A stretch of DNA of 64,000 bases. It comes from DASQMT01 sp963835735. Its GTDB lineage: Bacteria > Actinomycetota > Thermoleophilia > Solirubrobacterales > Solirubrobacteraceae. The notes below the pieces were generated by a model. It saw nothing but the letters and a program-made list of their open reading frames with translations. It did no database searches and was not told the origin of the DNA. The DNA lies in NCBI GenBank assembly GCA_963835735.1, contig CAWIGP010000003.1:124001-188000 (forward strand). The letters run 5' to 3'. Below are positions 53,753 to 60,559 of this stretch, piece by piece (positions within the stretch are counted from its first letter, which is position 1; each line of letters begins with the position of its first letter). Made by a program: the position numbers and the translations under genes.

Positions 53753-53857
53753 GTTTCGCCTGCCAGGGGAGCGAGATCGGTTTCGCCTGCGCGAGCCGCT
53801 CGTGCCTCGCGGGCTTACTCGGCGACGTTACGGTCCGCTCGCCTTCGGCGATGATAC
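53753..53857 (+). repeat. Structured intergenic element, copy 3 (before obg, partly duplicated)
   Basis: A longer mosaic of the same element: GTTTCGCCTGCCAGG appears first, then GTTTCGCCTGCGCGAGC, then CCGCTCGTGCCTCGC, CGGCGACGTTACGG, and finally CGCCTTCGGCGATGATAC. So the 5' and 3' parts each occur twice. It ends four bases before the obg start. Confidence 0.7.
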
Positions 53858-53861
53858 GTCG

Positions 53862-55145
53862 ATGCTCCACGACCGCGCGCGTATCGAGGTCCGCGCCGGC
53901 GCGGGCGGCAACGGCTCCCTGTCGTTCCGGCGCGAGGCGCACGTGCCCAAGGGAGGCCCGGACGGCGGCGACGGCGGGCGCGGCGGTGACGTGCTGCTGC
54001 GCTGCGACGACAACCTGCGCGACCTGCAGGCGTTCCGGCGGCGCGCGCATTTTCGCGCCGAGCGCGGCGGCCACGGCCAGGGCGCACAGCGCCACGGGGC
54101 GGACGGCGCGCCGCTCGTGATCCCGGTGCCGCCGGGCACGCAGGTGGCGCGCTGGGACGGCACGCGCTACGACCTCGTGCGGCCGGGCCAGGAGGTGACG
54201 GTCGCGCGCGGCGGCGCGGGTGGGCGCGGCAATACGCACTTCAAGTCCGCGGTCCGGCAGGCGCCGCGGATCGCCGAACGTGGGCTGCCGGGGGAGGAGG
54301 GAGTGCTCCTGCTGCAGCTCAAGCTGCTCGCCGACGTCGGGCTCGTCGGGCTCCCGAACGCCGGCAAGTCGTCGCTGCTCGCCCGCATGACGCGCGCCCA
54401 GCCGAAGGTCGCCGCGTACCCGTTCACCACGCTCGAGCCGGTGCTCGGAACGCTCGAGTCCGACGACCGCCAGCTGGTGATCGCCGACATCCCCGGGCTG
54501 ATCGAGGGCGCCAGCGCCGGTGCCGGGCTCGGGCACGAGTTCCTCGCCCACGTCGAGCGCACGCGGCTGCTCGTGCACGTGCTCGACCTCGCGCCGCTCG
54601 ACGGTTCCGATCCGGTCGCGAACCACGCGGTGATCGAGCGCGAGCTCACCGAGTACGACGCGCGCTTCGCGGCGCTGCCGCGCGTGCTGGCACTGTCGAA
54701 GGCGGATCTGGTCCCGCCGGAGGCCGCCGCGGCCGCGGCGGCGGACTGGCGCGAGCGGCTCGACGTCCCCGTGATCATCACCTCGAGCGCGACGCGCCAG
54801 GGGCTCGACGAGCTGACGCGCGAGCTGCTCCGCAGCGTGCCGCCGGCGGAGCCGGTCGACGCGGAGGCCGCCGGCGAGGACGAGGTCGCGGAGTTCCGGC
54901 TGTTCCGCCCGGCGGCGGGGCGGGCGTTCGAGGTCGAGCGCGTCGGCGACGGCGAGTTCCGCGTGACCGGCGACGCGGTCGACCGGCTCATCGCGCGCCA
55001 CGACATGGAGAACGACGAGGCGCTCGCGCTCGTCGAACAACGCCTGCGGCGGATGGGCGTGATCGCGGCGCTCGAGGCGCGCGGGTTCGAGCCCGGAGAC
55101 GACGTCGAGCTCGGCGGGATCGTCTTCGAGCTCGACCCCGGCTAG
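53862..55145 (+). CDS. obg: GTPase Obg
   Basis: Ribosome-associated GTPase of 427 residues involved in 50S assembly and stress control. The Gly-rich Obg fold comes first (IEVRAGAGGNGSLSFRREAH, GGDGGRGGDVLL, GGHGQGAQRHGADG). The G domain has GLPNAGKSSLLARMT (G1), DIPGLIEGASAGAGLG (G3) and LSKADLVPPE (G4). The C-terminal OCT domain ends FEPGDDVELGGIVFELDPG. ATG 53862 directly follows the repeat element. The gene overlaps the convergent sthA by four bases. Confidence 0.97.
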   Translation: MLHDRARIEVRAGAGGNGSLSFRREAHVPKGGPDGGDGGRGGDVLLRCDDNLRDLQAFRRRAHFRAERGGHGQGAQRHGADGAPLVIPVPPGTQVARWDGTRYDLVRPGQEVTVARGGAGGRGNTHFKSAVRQAPRIAERGLPGEEGVLLLQLKLLADVGLVGLPNAGKSSLLARMTRAQPKVAAYPFTTLEPVLGTLESDDRQLVIADIPGLIEGASAGAGLGHEFLAHVERTRLLVHVLDLAPLDGSDPVANHAVIERELTEYDARFAALPRVLALSKADLVPPEAAAAAAADWRERLDVPVIITSSATRQGLDELTRELLRSVPPAEPVDAEAAGEDEVAEFRLFRPAAGRAFEVERVGDGEFRVTGDAVDRLIARHDMENDEALALVEQRLRRMGVIAALEARGFEPGDDVELGGIVFELDPG

Positions 55146-56530
55146 CCGCGGATGCGGTTGGCCGCGTCGAGTGCGGCCACCTTGTAGGACTCCGCGAACG
55201 TCGGGTAGTTGAACACGGCGGTCACGAGGAAGTCGAGCCCGCCCGCGCCCTGCGCCATCACGGCCTGGCCGATGTGAACGAGCTCGGTCGCCCCGGTCCC
55301 GATCACGTGCACGCCGAGCACGCGCCGGTCGTCGGCGCTGACCAGCAGCTTGAGCATGCCGGTCTCGTCGCCGGTCATCAGCCCGCGCGCCAGCTCGGTC
55401 CAGCGCGCGATGCCCGCCACGTACGGCTGCGACGCGTCGGTCAGCGCCTCCTCGGTCGATCCGACCATGCCGATCTCGGGGATCGCGTAGATGCCGGTGG
55501 GCGCGAGCTCGGGCAGCGTCTGGACCGGCTGGTCGAAGGCGTGGAGCGCCGCCAGCCTGCCCTCCTCCATCGCGATCGCCGCCAGCCCACCGCCGGCGAC
55601 GTCGCCGACGGCGAAGATGTGCGGAACCGACGTGCGGAAGTCCTTGTCGACCGCGAGCCGTCCGCGCTGGTCGGCCTCCAGTCCGGCGCGCTCGATGCCG
55701 AGCGTGTCGGTCGCGCCCTGGCGCCCTACGGCGTAGAGCACCGTCTCGGACCGGATCTCCTTGCCGGACGCCAGCCGGAGGCGAGCGTGGCCGTCGACCG
55801 ACTCGATCGCGTCGACCCGCTCGCGCAGCCGGAACGTGACGTTGTGGCGGCGCAGCAGGTACTGGAACGCCTCGCCGATCTCGCCGTCGAGGAAGTCGAG
55901 CGTTCGCTCGCGCTTGTCGACCACCGTCACCTTCGTGCCCAGCGCGCCGAACATCGACGCGTACTCGACGCCGATCACGCCGGCGCCGACGACCGTCATC
56001 GAGCGCGGTACGCGGCGCTCGAGCCGCAGCAGACCGTCGGAGTCGATGATCGTGCGATCGTCGAACGCGACGCTGTCCGGCCGCGCCGGCTTCGTCCCGA
56101 CGGCGATCACGATCCGCTCGGCCCGGATCGGCTCGTCAGTGCCCTCGATCCGGACCGTGTGGTCGTCCTCGAACGTGGCGTGCCCGGGCAGCCAGCCGAC
56201 CATGTTGCGGCGGAACTGCTCGCGCACCACCGCGGTCTCGGCAGCGATCACGCGCGCCGCGCGGTCCATCAGCTGCTTGAGCGCTTGCAGCTCGGTCTCC
56301 TCCATGCGGGTGGGATCGAGCACGTCGAGCGGGCGCTCGGCGATCTGCTCGAGGACGGCCTCCCGCAGCGTCTTGGAGGGGATCGTGCCGGTGTGAATGG
56401 AGACGCCGCCGAGCCGGTCGCGCCGTTCGGCCACCGCCACGCGCTTGCCGAGCTTGGCGGCCTGGATCGCGGCCTTCTGCCCAGACGGGCCGGAGCCGAT
56501 GACGAGCAGGTCGAGTTCCACGCTGCTCAT
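55142..56530 (-). CDS. sthA: Soluble pyridine nucleotide transhydrogenase-like flavoprotein
   Basis: FAD-dependent disulfide-reductase-fold protein of 462 residues. FAD binding is LLVIGSGPSGQKAAIQAAKL; NAD(P) binding is MTVVGAGVIGVEYASMFGAL. The redox-active CxxxxC of lipoamide dehydrogenase is replaced by GVSIHTGTIPSKTLREAV, the arrangement of SthA, which transfers hydride between NADPH and NAD. HIFAVGDVAGGGLAAIAMEE closes the FAD site, and FNYPTFAESYKVAALDAAN is the C-terminal dimer part. It is divergent from proB. Confidence 0.92.
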   Translation of the reverse strand: MSSVELDLLVIGSGPSGQKAAIQAAKLGKRVAVAERRDRLGGVSIHTGTIPSKTLREAVLEQIAERPLDVLDPTRMEETELQALKQLMDRAARVIAAETAVVREQFRRNMVGWLPGHATFEDDHTVRIEGTDEPIRAERIVIAVGTKPARPDSVAFDDRTIIDSDGLLRLERRVPRSMTVVGAGVIGVEYASMFGALGTKVTVVDKRERTLDFLDGEIGEAFQYLLRRHNVTFRLRERVDAIESVDGHARLRLASGKEIRSETVLYAVGRQGATDTLGIERAGLEADQRGRLAVDKDFRTSVPHIFAVGDVAGGGLAAIAMEEGRLAALHAFDQPVQTLPELAPTGIYAIPEIGMVGSTEEALTDASQPYVAGIARWTELARGLMTGDETGMLKLLVSADDRRVLGVHVIGTGATELVHIGQAVMAQGAGGLDFLVTAVFNYPTFAESYKVAALDAANRIRG

Positions 56531-56558
56531 CTTCCCGCGCCGTAGGCTTACGCGCCGC

Positions 56559-57653
56559 GTGCCCGTCGCCGTCGTCAAGCTCGGATCGTCGGTCGTGGCC
56601 CAGGATTCGGGCGAGCTGCGCCTGTCCGTGCTCGCGCGCGTGTGCGAGGACGTCGCCGCGCTGCACCGCGGCGGCGTCGACGTCGTGATCGTCACGTCGG
56701 GGGCGATCGCCCGCGGCATCCATCTGCTCGAGCGGCCGGTCCGCCGCTCCGAGATCGCCGAGCTGCAGGCCGCGAGCGCGCTGGGACAGGGCCGGCTGTA
56801 CCGCACGTATGACGACCTGCTGCGCGAGCAGGGGGTGCAGACGGCGCAGGTCCTGCTCACGTTCTTCGACATGAGCGCGCGCTCGCACTACCTCAACGCG
56901 CGTCGCACGCTGCAGACGCTGCTCGGCTGGCGCGTGGTGCCCGTGATCAACGAGAACGACACCACGACGACCGACGAGATCTCGTTCGGCGACAACGACT
57001 TCCTGGCAGCGCAGGTAGCCGTGCTGCTCGGCGCGGATCTGCTGCTGCTCCTGACCGAGGTCGACGGGCTCTACACGGCGAACCCGCGCCGCGACCCGGG
57101 CGCCACGCTGGTCGAGGAGGTCACCGATCCGGCCGAGCTCAGCGACATGCAGATCGGTCACGAGGTCTCGCCGCTCGGTTCGGGCGGCATGCGCTCGAAG
57201 GTCGTCGCGGCCGAGATGGCGACCGCGGCGGGGATCCCGACGCTGATCGCCAGCGGGACCGAATCGGGGGCGATCTCGCGCGCGTGGGCGGGCGAGCGGG
57301 TCGGGACGCGCTTCGCCCCGCAGGCGGTGCGCCAGTCGAGCTTCAAGCTGTGGCTGAAGTTCGCCAAGCCGGCGCAGGGCACGGTGACCGTCGACGCGGG
57401 CGCCGCGCGCGCGCTGCGCGAGGGAGGCACGAGCCTGTTGCCGGTCGGGATCGTGGACGTGGCGGGCGAGTTCGACGCGGGCGATGCGGTCGAGGTGCGC
57501 GAGGCCGGCGCCGGCGAGATCGGCAAGGGCATCTGCAACTACTCGGCCGCCGAGCTGCGCACGGTCATGGGGATGAAGAGCACGCAGGTGCGCGAGCGGC
57601 TGCCGCGGGCGACCGACGAGGCCGTGCACCGCGATTACTTCGTGCTGGCCTAG
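56559..57653 (+). CDS. proB: Glutamate 5-kinase
   Basis: First enzyme of proline synthesis, 364 residues. The amino-acid-kinase domain starts VAVVKLGSSVVAQDSGEL and includes VIVTSGAIARGIHLLE, INENDTTTTDEISFGDND and LLLTEVDGLYTANP. GSGGMRSKVVAAEMATAAGI is the substrate region. A C-terminal PUA domain (about 275-360) includes KGICNYSAAELRTVMGMKST. The GTG start has TAGGCT (56543-56548) ten bases upstream. proA follows by 25 bases with its own -10 box. Confidence 0.96.
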   Translation: MPVAVVKLGSSVVAQDSGELRLSVLARVCEDVAALHRGGVDVVIVTSGAIARGIHLLERPVRRSEIAELQAASALGQGRLYRTYDDLLREQGVQTAQVLLTFFDMSARSHYLNARRTLQTLLGWRVVPVINENDTTTTDEISFGDNDFLAAQVAVLLGADLLLLLTEVDGLYTANPRRDPGATLVEEVTDPAELSDMQIGHEVSPLGSGGMRSKVVAAEMATAAGIPTLIASGTESGAISRAWAGERVGTRFAPQAVRQSSFKLWLKFAKPAQGTVTVDAGAARALREGGTSLLPVGIVDVAGEFDAGDAVEVREAGAGEIGKGICNYSAAELRTVMGMKSTQVRERLPRATDEAVHRDYFVLA

Positions 57654-57666
57654 CAGCGCGGTCGCC

Positions 57667-57672
57667 TATCCT
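57667..57672 (+). promoter_or_regulatory. proA leaderless-type -10 box
   Basis: TATCCT ends six bases before the proA ATG (57679), with no ribosome-binding site. The same TATCCT occurs at 59570-59575 before rsfS. Confidence 0.45.
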
Positions 57673-57678
57673 TGGCCG

Positions 57679-58944
57679 ATGGCCGTCGCCACCCAGTCCG
57701 TCACGGACGTGTGCCGCGCCGCCAAGGATGCGGCGCGCCGGCTGGCCATGCTCGACTCCGCCACCAAGGACCGCGCGCTGCTCGCGATCGCCGACGCGCT
57801 CGAGGCCCGCACGGGCGAGATCCTCGATGCGAACGCGCGCGATCTCGAGGCGGGGCGGGAGTCCGGGCTCTCCCACGCGCTGATGGACCGGCTCGCGCTC
57901 GACGCGGGCCGCGTCGCCGCGATGGCGCGCGGCGTGCGCGAGATCGTCGCGCTGCCCGACCCTGTCGGCGAGGTGATCGACGGGTCGCGGTTCGCGAACG
58001 GGCTGGCGATGCGCAAGGTGCGCGTGCCGCTCGGCGTCGTCGCGGTCGTCTACGAGGCGCGGCCGAACGTGACGATCGACGCGGCCGCGCTGGCTTTGAA
58101 GTCCGGCAACGCGATCGTGCTGCGCGGATCCTCGTCGGCGGCTCACTCGAACGCGGTGCTGGCGAGCGTCGCGCGCGCGGCCGCCGAGGCGAACGGGCTG
58201 CCGAGCGGCGCCTTGGCGCTCGTCGCCGGCGGTGGGCGCGAGGAGCTGGCCGAGCTGGCCGGCCAGGAGGGCCTGGTCGACCTGATCATCCCGCGCGGCG
58301 GCGAGGGGCTGAAGAAGGCGCTGCAGGCAGTCGCCAAGGTGCCGGTGATCTACGCGGCTTCGGGCAACTGCCACGTCTATGTCGACGCCGGCGCCGACGT
58401 CGAGGACGCGCGCGCGATCATCCTCAACGCCAAGACGCAGCGGCCCGGCGTCTGCAATGCGGCCGAGACGCTGCTCGTGCACGCCGACGTCGCCGATCGC
58501 TTCCTGCCGGGCGCGCTGCGGGCGTTGCACGACGCGGGCGTCGAGCTGCGCGGCGACGACCGGTCGCGGGCCCTGGCCGGCGGCGTGCCGGTGGTCGAGG
58601 CGACCGAGGAGGACTACGCCGAGGAGTTCCTCGCGCTGATCCTCGCCGTGCGCGTCGTCGACTCCGCGGACGAGGCGATCGAGCACGTCAACGTCTACGG
58701 CTCCGGGCACTCGGAGGCGATCGTGACCGAGTCGGTCTCCGCGGCGCGGGCGTTCCAGCTCGGCGTCGACGCCGCGTGCGTGTACGTGAACGCGTCGACG
58801 CGCTTCACCGACGGCGGCGAGTTCGGCATGGGCGCCGAGATCGGCAACTCGACCCAGAAGCTGCATGCGCGCGGCCCGATCGGCCTGCGCGAGCTGTGCA
58901 CGTTCAAGTACCTGGTCGAGGGCACCGGTCAGGTCCGGACGTAG
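57679..58944 (+). CDS. proA: Glutamate-5-semialdehyde dehydrogenase (gamma-glutamyl phosphate reductase)
   Basis: Second enzyme of proline synthesis, 421 residues, reducing glutamyl phosphate with NADPH. The catalytic Cys is in KTQRPGVCNAAETLLVH. VPLGVVAVVYEARPNVTIDA and LKSGNAIVLRGSSSAAHSNA are the N-terminal signature. SGNCHVYVDAGADVEDA and YVNASTRFTDGGEFGMGAEI follow. The C-terminus is HARGPIGLRELCTFKYLVEG, conserved in ProA. nadD begins seven bases after its stop. Confidence 0.97.
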   Translation: MAVATQSVTDVCRAAKDAARRLAMLDSATKDRALLAIADALEARTGEILDANARDLEAGRESGLSHALMDRLALDAGRVAAMARGVREIVALPDPVGEVIDGSRFANGLAMRKVRVPLGVVAVVYEARPNVTIDAAALALKSGNAIVLRGSSSAAHSNAVLASVARAAAEANGLPSGALALVAGGGREELAELAGQEGLVDLIIPRGGEGLKKALQAVAKVPVIYAASGNCHVYVDAGADVEDARAIILNAKTQRPGVCNAAETLLVHADVADRFLPGALRALHDAGVELRGDDRSRALAGGVPVVEATEEDYAEEFLALILAVRVVDSADEAIEHVNVYGSGHSEAIVTESVSAARAFQLGVDAACVYVNASTRFTDGGEFGMGAEIGNSTQKLHARGPIGLRELCTFKYLVEGTGQVRT

Positions 58945-58950
58945 CCGCGC

Positions 58951-59592
58951 GTGGCGCGCGTCGGCCTGCTCGGCGGGACCTTCAACCCCCCGCACATCGC
59001 GCACCTCGTGTGCGCGCAGGAGGCGCTCGTGCAGCTCGGCCTGGACCGCGTGCTGCTCGTCCCGGCGGGCGAGCCGCCGCATAAGGCGGTCGAGGCGGAG
59101 CCGGGCGTCGCTCATCGCGTCGCGATGTGTGAGCTGGCGGTGGCGGGCGACGAACGGCTGGGCGTCTCGCGCGCCGACGCCGAGCGGTCCGGCCCGGCCT
59201 ACACGGTCGAGCTGTTGCGTGCGCTGAGCGGGCCGGACGAGCTCAGCTTCATAGTCGGCGGCGACGTGGCGTACTCGCTGCCGGCGTGGCGCGAGCCGGA
59301 GCAGGTGCTCGCGCTCGCGCGGTTCGCGGTCGCCGAGCGCGAGGGCGTGCGGCGGGCGGACATCGCCGAGCGGCTGTCCGGGCTCGCCGGCGTACCGGAG
59401 CGGATCGACTTCTTCGAAATGCCGCGGCTCGACATCTCCAGCTCGCTGCTGCGCCGGCGCGCGGCGGCGGGCGGACCGCTGCGCTACCTGGTCCCGGATG
59501 CAGTGGCCGAATACATCGAACGGGAGCGTCTGTACACGCCAGCGCAACCGGCGCCGTCTGGCGCCCGCCTATCCTTGGGGGGCAGCGCATGA
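58951..59592 (+). CDS. nadD: Nicotinate-nucleotide adenylyltransferase
   Basis: NAD biosynthesis enzyme of 213 residues joining NaMN and ATP. The nucleotidyl-transferase motif is GLLGGTFNPPHIAHLVCAQE, with GEPPHKAVEAEPGVAHRVAM and the C-terminal MPRLDISSSLLRRRAAAGG (ISSTxIR-type motif). FIVGGDVAYSLPAWREPE is conserved, with Val in the usual GxDxxxxLPxW. Starts at GTG 58951. The C-terminal tail (PSGARLSLGGSA) overlaps rsfS by four bases (ATGA). Confidence 0.95.
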   Translation: MARVGLLGGTFNPPHIAHLVCAQEALVQLGLDRVLLVPAGEPPHKAVEAEPGVAHRVAMCELAVAGDERLGVSRADAERSGPAYTVELLRALSGPDELSFIVGGDVAYSLPAWREPEQVLALARFAVAEREGVRRADIAERLSGLAGVPERIDFFEMPRLDISSSLLRRRAAAGGPLRYLVPDAVAEYIERERLYTPAQPAPSGARLSLGGSA

Positions 59593-59975
59593 ACCAGACC
59601 AGCAGCGGCACCACCACACACGACACCACCGACCCCGCCGGCCTCGCCCGCCAGATCGTCGACTACGCGGCCGACAAGAAGGCGATCGACATCGCCGAGC
59701 TCGACCTCCGCGGGGTGCTCGGCTACACCGACTTCTTCGTCGTCTGCTCGGGCAACACCGACCGCCAGGTCAAGGCGATCCACGACGGGATCCACCAGGG
59801 GCTCAAGAAGGAGCATGGCCTGCTGCCGCGGCGCGTCGAGGGACTCGCCGAGGCGCGCTGGATCCTCATGGACTACCTCGACGTCATCGTGCACGTCTTC
59901 ACGCCGGAGGCGCGCGAGTTCTACCGGCTCGAGCAGCTCTGGGGCGAGGCGCCGCGACGCGCAGTCGCGGAGTAG
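59589..59975 (+). CDS. rsfS: Ribosomal silencing factor RsfS
   Basis: Protein of 128 residues that binds L14 and blocks subunit joining under nutrient stress. The pattern ARQIVDYAADKKAIDIAELD, GYTDFFVVCSGNTDRQVKAI and EARWILMDYLDVIVHVFTPE is characteristic. The end EFYRLEQLWGEAPRR is also typical. A TATCCT hexamer lies 13 bases before the ATG, and GGGGGG serves as a weak ribosome-binding site. Immediately downstream is the tRNA-Ala gene on the other strand. Confidence 0.96.
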   Translation: MNQTSSGTTTHDTTDPAGLARQIVDYAADKKAIDIAELDLRGVLGYTDFFVVCSGNTDRQVKAIHDGIHQGLKKEHGLLPRRVEGLAEARWILMDYLDVIVHVFTPEAREFYRLEQLWGEAPRRAVAE

Positions 59976-59987
59976 TACGAGCTCCTC

Positions 59988-60488
59988 TCACGCGAGCGGC
60001 CCTCGGGGAGTGGAGCTAGTCGGGCTCGAACCGACGACCTTCGCGCTGCCAGCGCGACGCTCTCCCAGCTGAGCTATAGCCCCGAGCCGGTACTGCGCCG
60101 CCCAGTGTACTAAGAGCTCCTGGTTGTTTCGCGCGGGTGCGAGGCGCAGATGCATGCAGGAGCGGCCGTCGATTTCGGCGATCGGGATGAAGTAGCAATC
60201 CGCCGTCTCGGGGCACCACGCCGCGATCCCGTCCACCTCCGTGGCCGAGTACGTGGTCCAGACGTACCCGCGCGGCGTGTGCCGGCACGTGCGCCCGCGC
60301 ACGACCACCACGTCGCCTTCCCGATTCGCCCATTTGCACTGCGTCCGCAATAGCTCGTCGCGCGCCTCGAGGATCAGGTCGTACCGGCAGCCCTCCACGA
60401 CCGGTCGCCACACGTTCATCCCGAGCTCGACGGCGGCCGCGGTGATCTGGGCCTCCGCGATCGCGCCCTTCTGGTTCGTCGACATCAT
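59988..60488 (-). CDS. Group I intron-type PD-(D/E)XK endonuclease, reading into tRNA-Ala
   Basis: Frame of 166 residues from ATG 60488-60486. NQKGAIAEAQITAAAVELGM, VWRPVVEGCRYDLILEARDE and LLRTQCKWANREGDVVVV match the PDDEXK_5 family, named for group I intron-associated endonucleases such as I-Ssp6803I; Asp in RYDL and the QCK of TQCKW are the likely catalytic pair. MHLRLAPARNNQELLVHWAA follows. The last about 30 residues (LGAIAQLGERRAGSAKVVG and on) are simply the translated tRNA-Ala gene, transcribed in the same direction. A LexA box lies five bases before the start. Whether it still cuts DNA is unknown. Confidence 0.75.
   Translation of the reverse strand: MMSTNQKGAIAEAQITAAAVELGMNVWRPVVEGCRYDLILEARDELLRTQCKWANREGDVVVVRGRTCRHTPRGYVWTTYSATEVDGIAAWCPETADCYFIPIAEIDGRSCMHLRLAPARNNQELLVHWAAQYRLGAIAQLGERRAGSAKVVGSSPTSSTPRGPLA
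60011..60083 (-). tRNA. tRNA-Ala (GGC anticodon)
   Basis: The minus strand folds as a complete tRNA: acceptor GGGGCTA with TAGCTCC, D-arm AGCTCAGCTGGGAGAGC, anticodon stem around loop CTGGCAG (anticodon GGC, plus-strand positions 60048-60050), and T-arm GGTTCGAGCC. CCA is not encoded. It reads the GCC alanine codon, which is abundant in this DNA. The coding frame of the endonuclease covers it completely. Confidence 0.97.
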
Positions 60489-60492
60489 GACA

Positions 60493-60506
60493 CGAACACT
60501 AGTTCG
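60493..60506. promoter_or_regulatory. LexA (SOS) box over the endonuclease promoter
   Basis: CGAAC-ACTA-GTTCG is a perfect match to the Gram-positive/actinobacterial LexA box (CGAAC-N4-GTTCG), extended to 8-base arms ACACGAAC / GTTCGTGT. On the minus strand it contains TAGTGT, which ends seven bases before the endonuclease ATG, the same -10-to-start spacing as other leaderless genes here. LexA bound here would cover the -10 box. Confidence 0.75.
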
Positions 60507-60559
60507 TGTTGCGGACGGAAAATGCGCTCTGCTGCAAGCCGCTAATCTCACCGCTCGCC

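Noticed and set aside
59988..60083. C-terminal 30 residues of the endonuclease as a functional domain
   Set aside because: These residues are the translation of tRNA-Ala; the same type of tail arises wherever a frame crosses a tRNA gene.
60011..60083. Group I intron inside the tRNA
   Set aside because: The tRNA is contiguous and folds completely, so the intron-type nuclease is not accompanied by an intron here.
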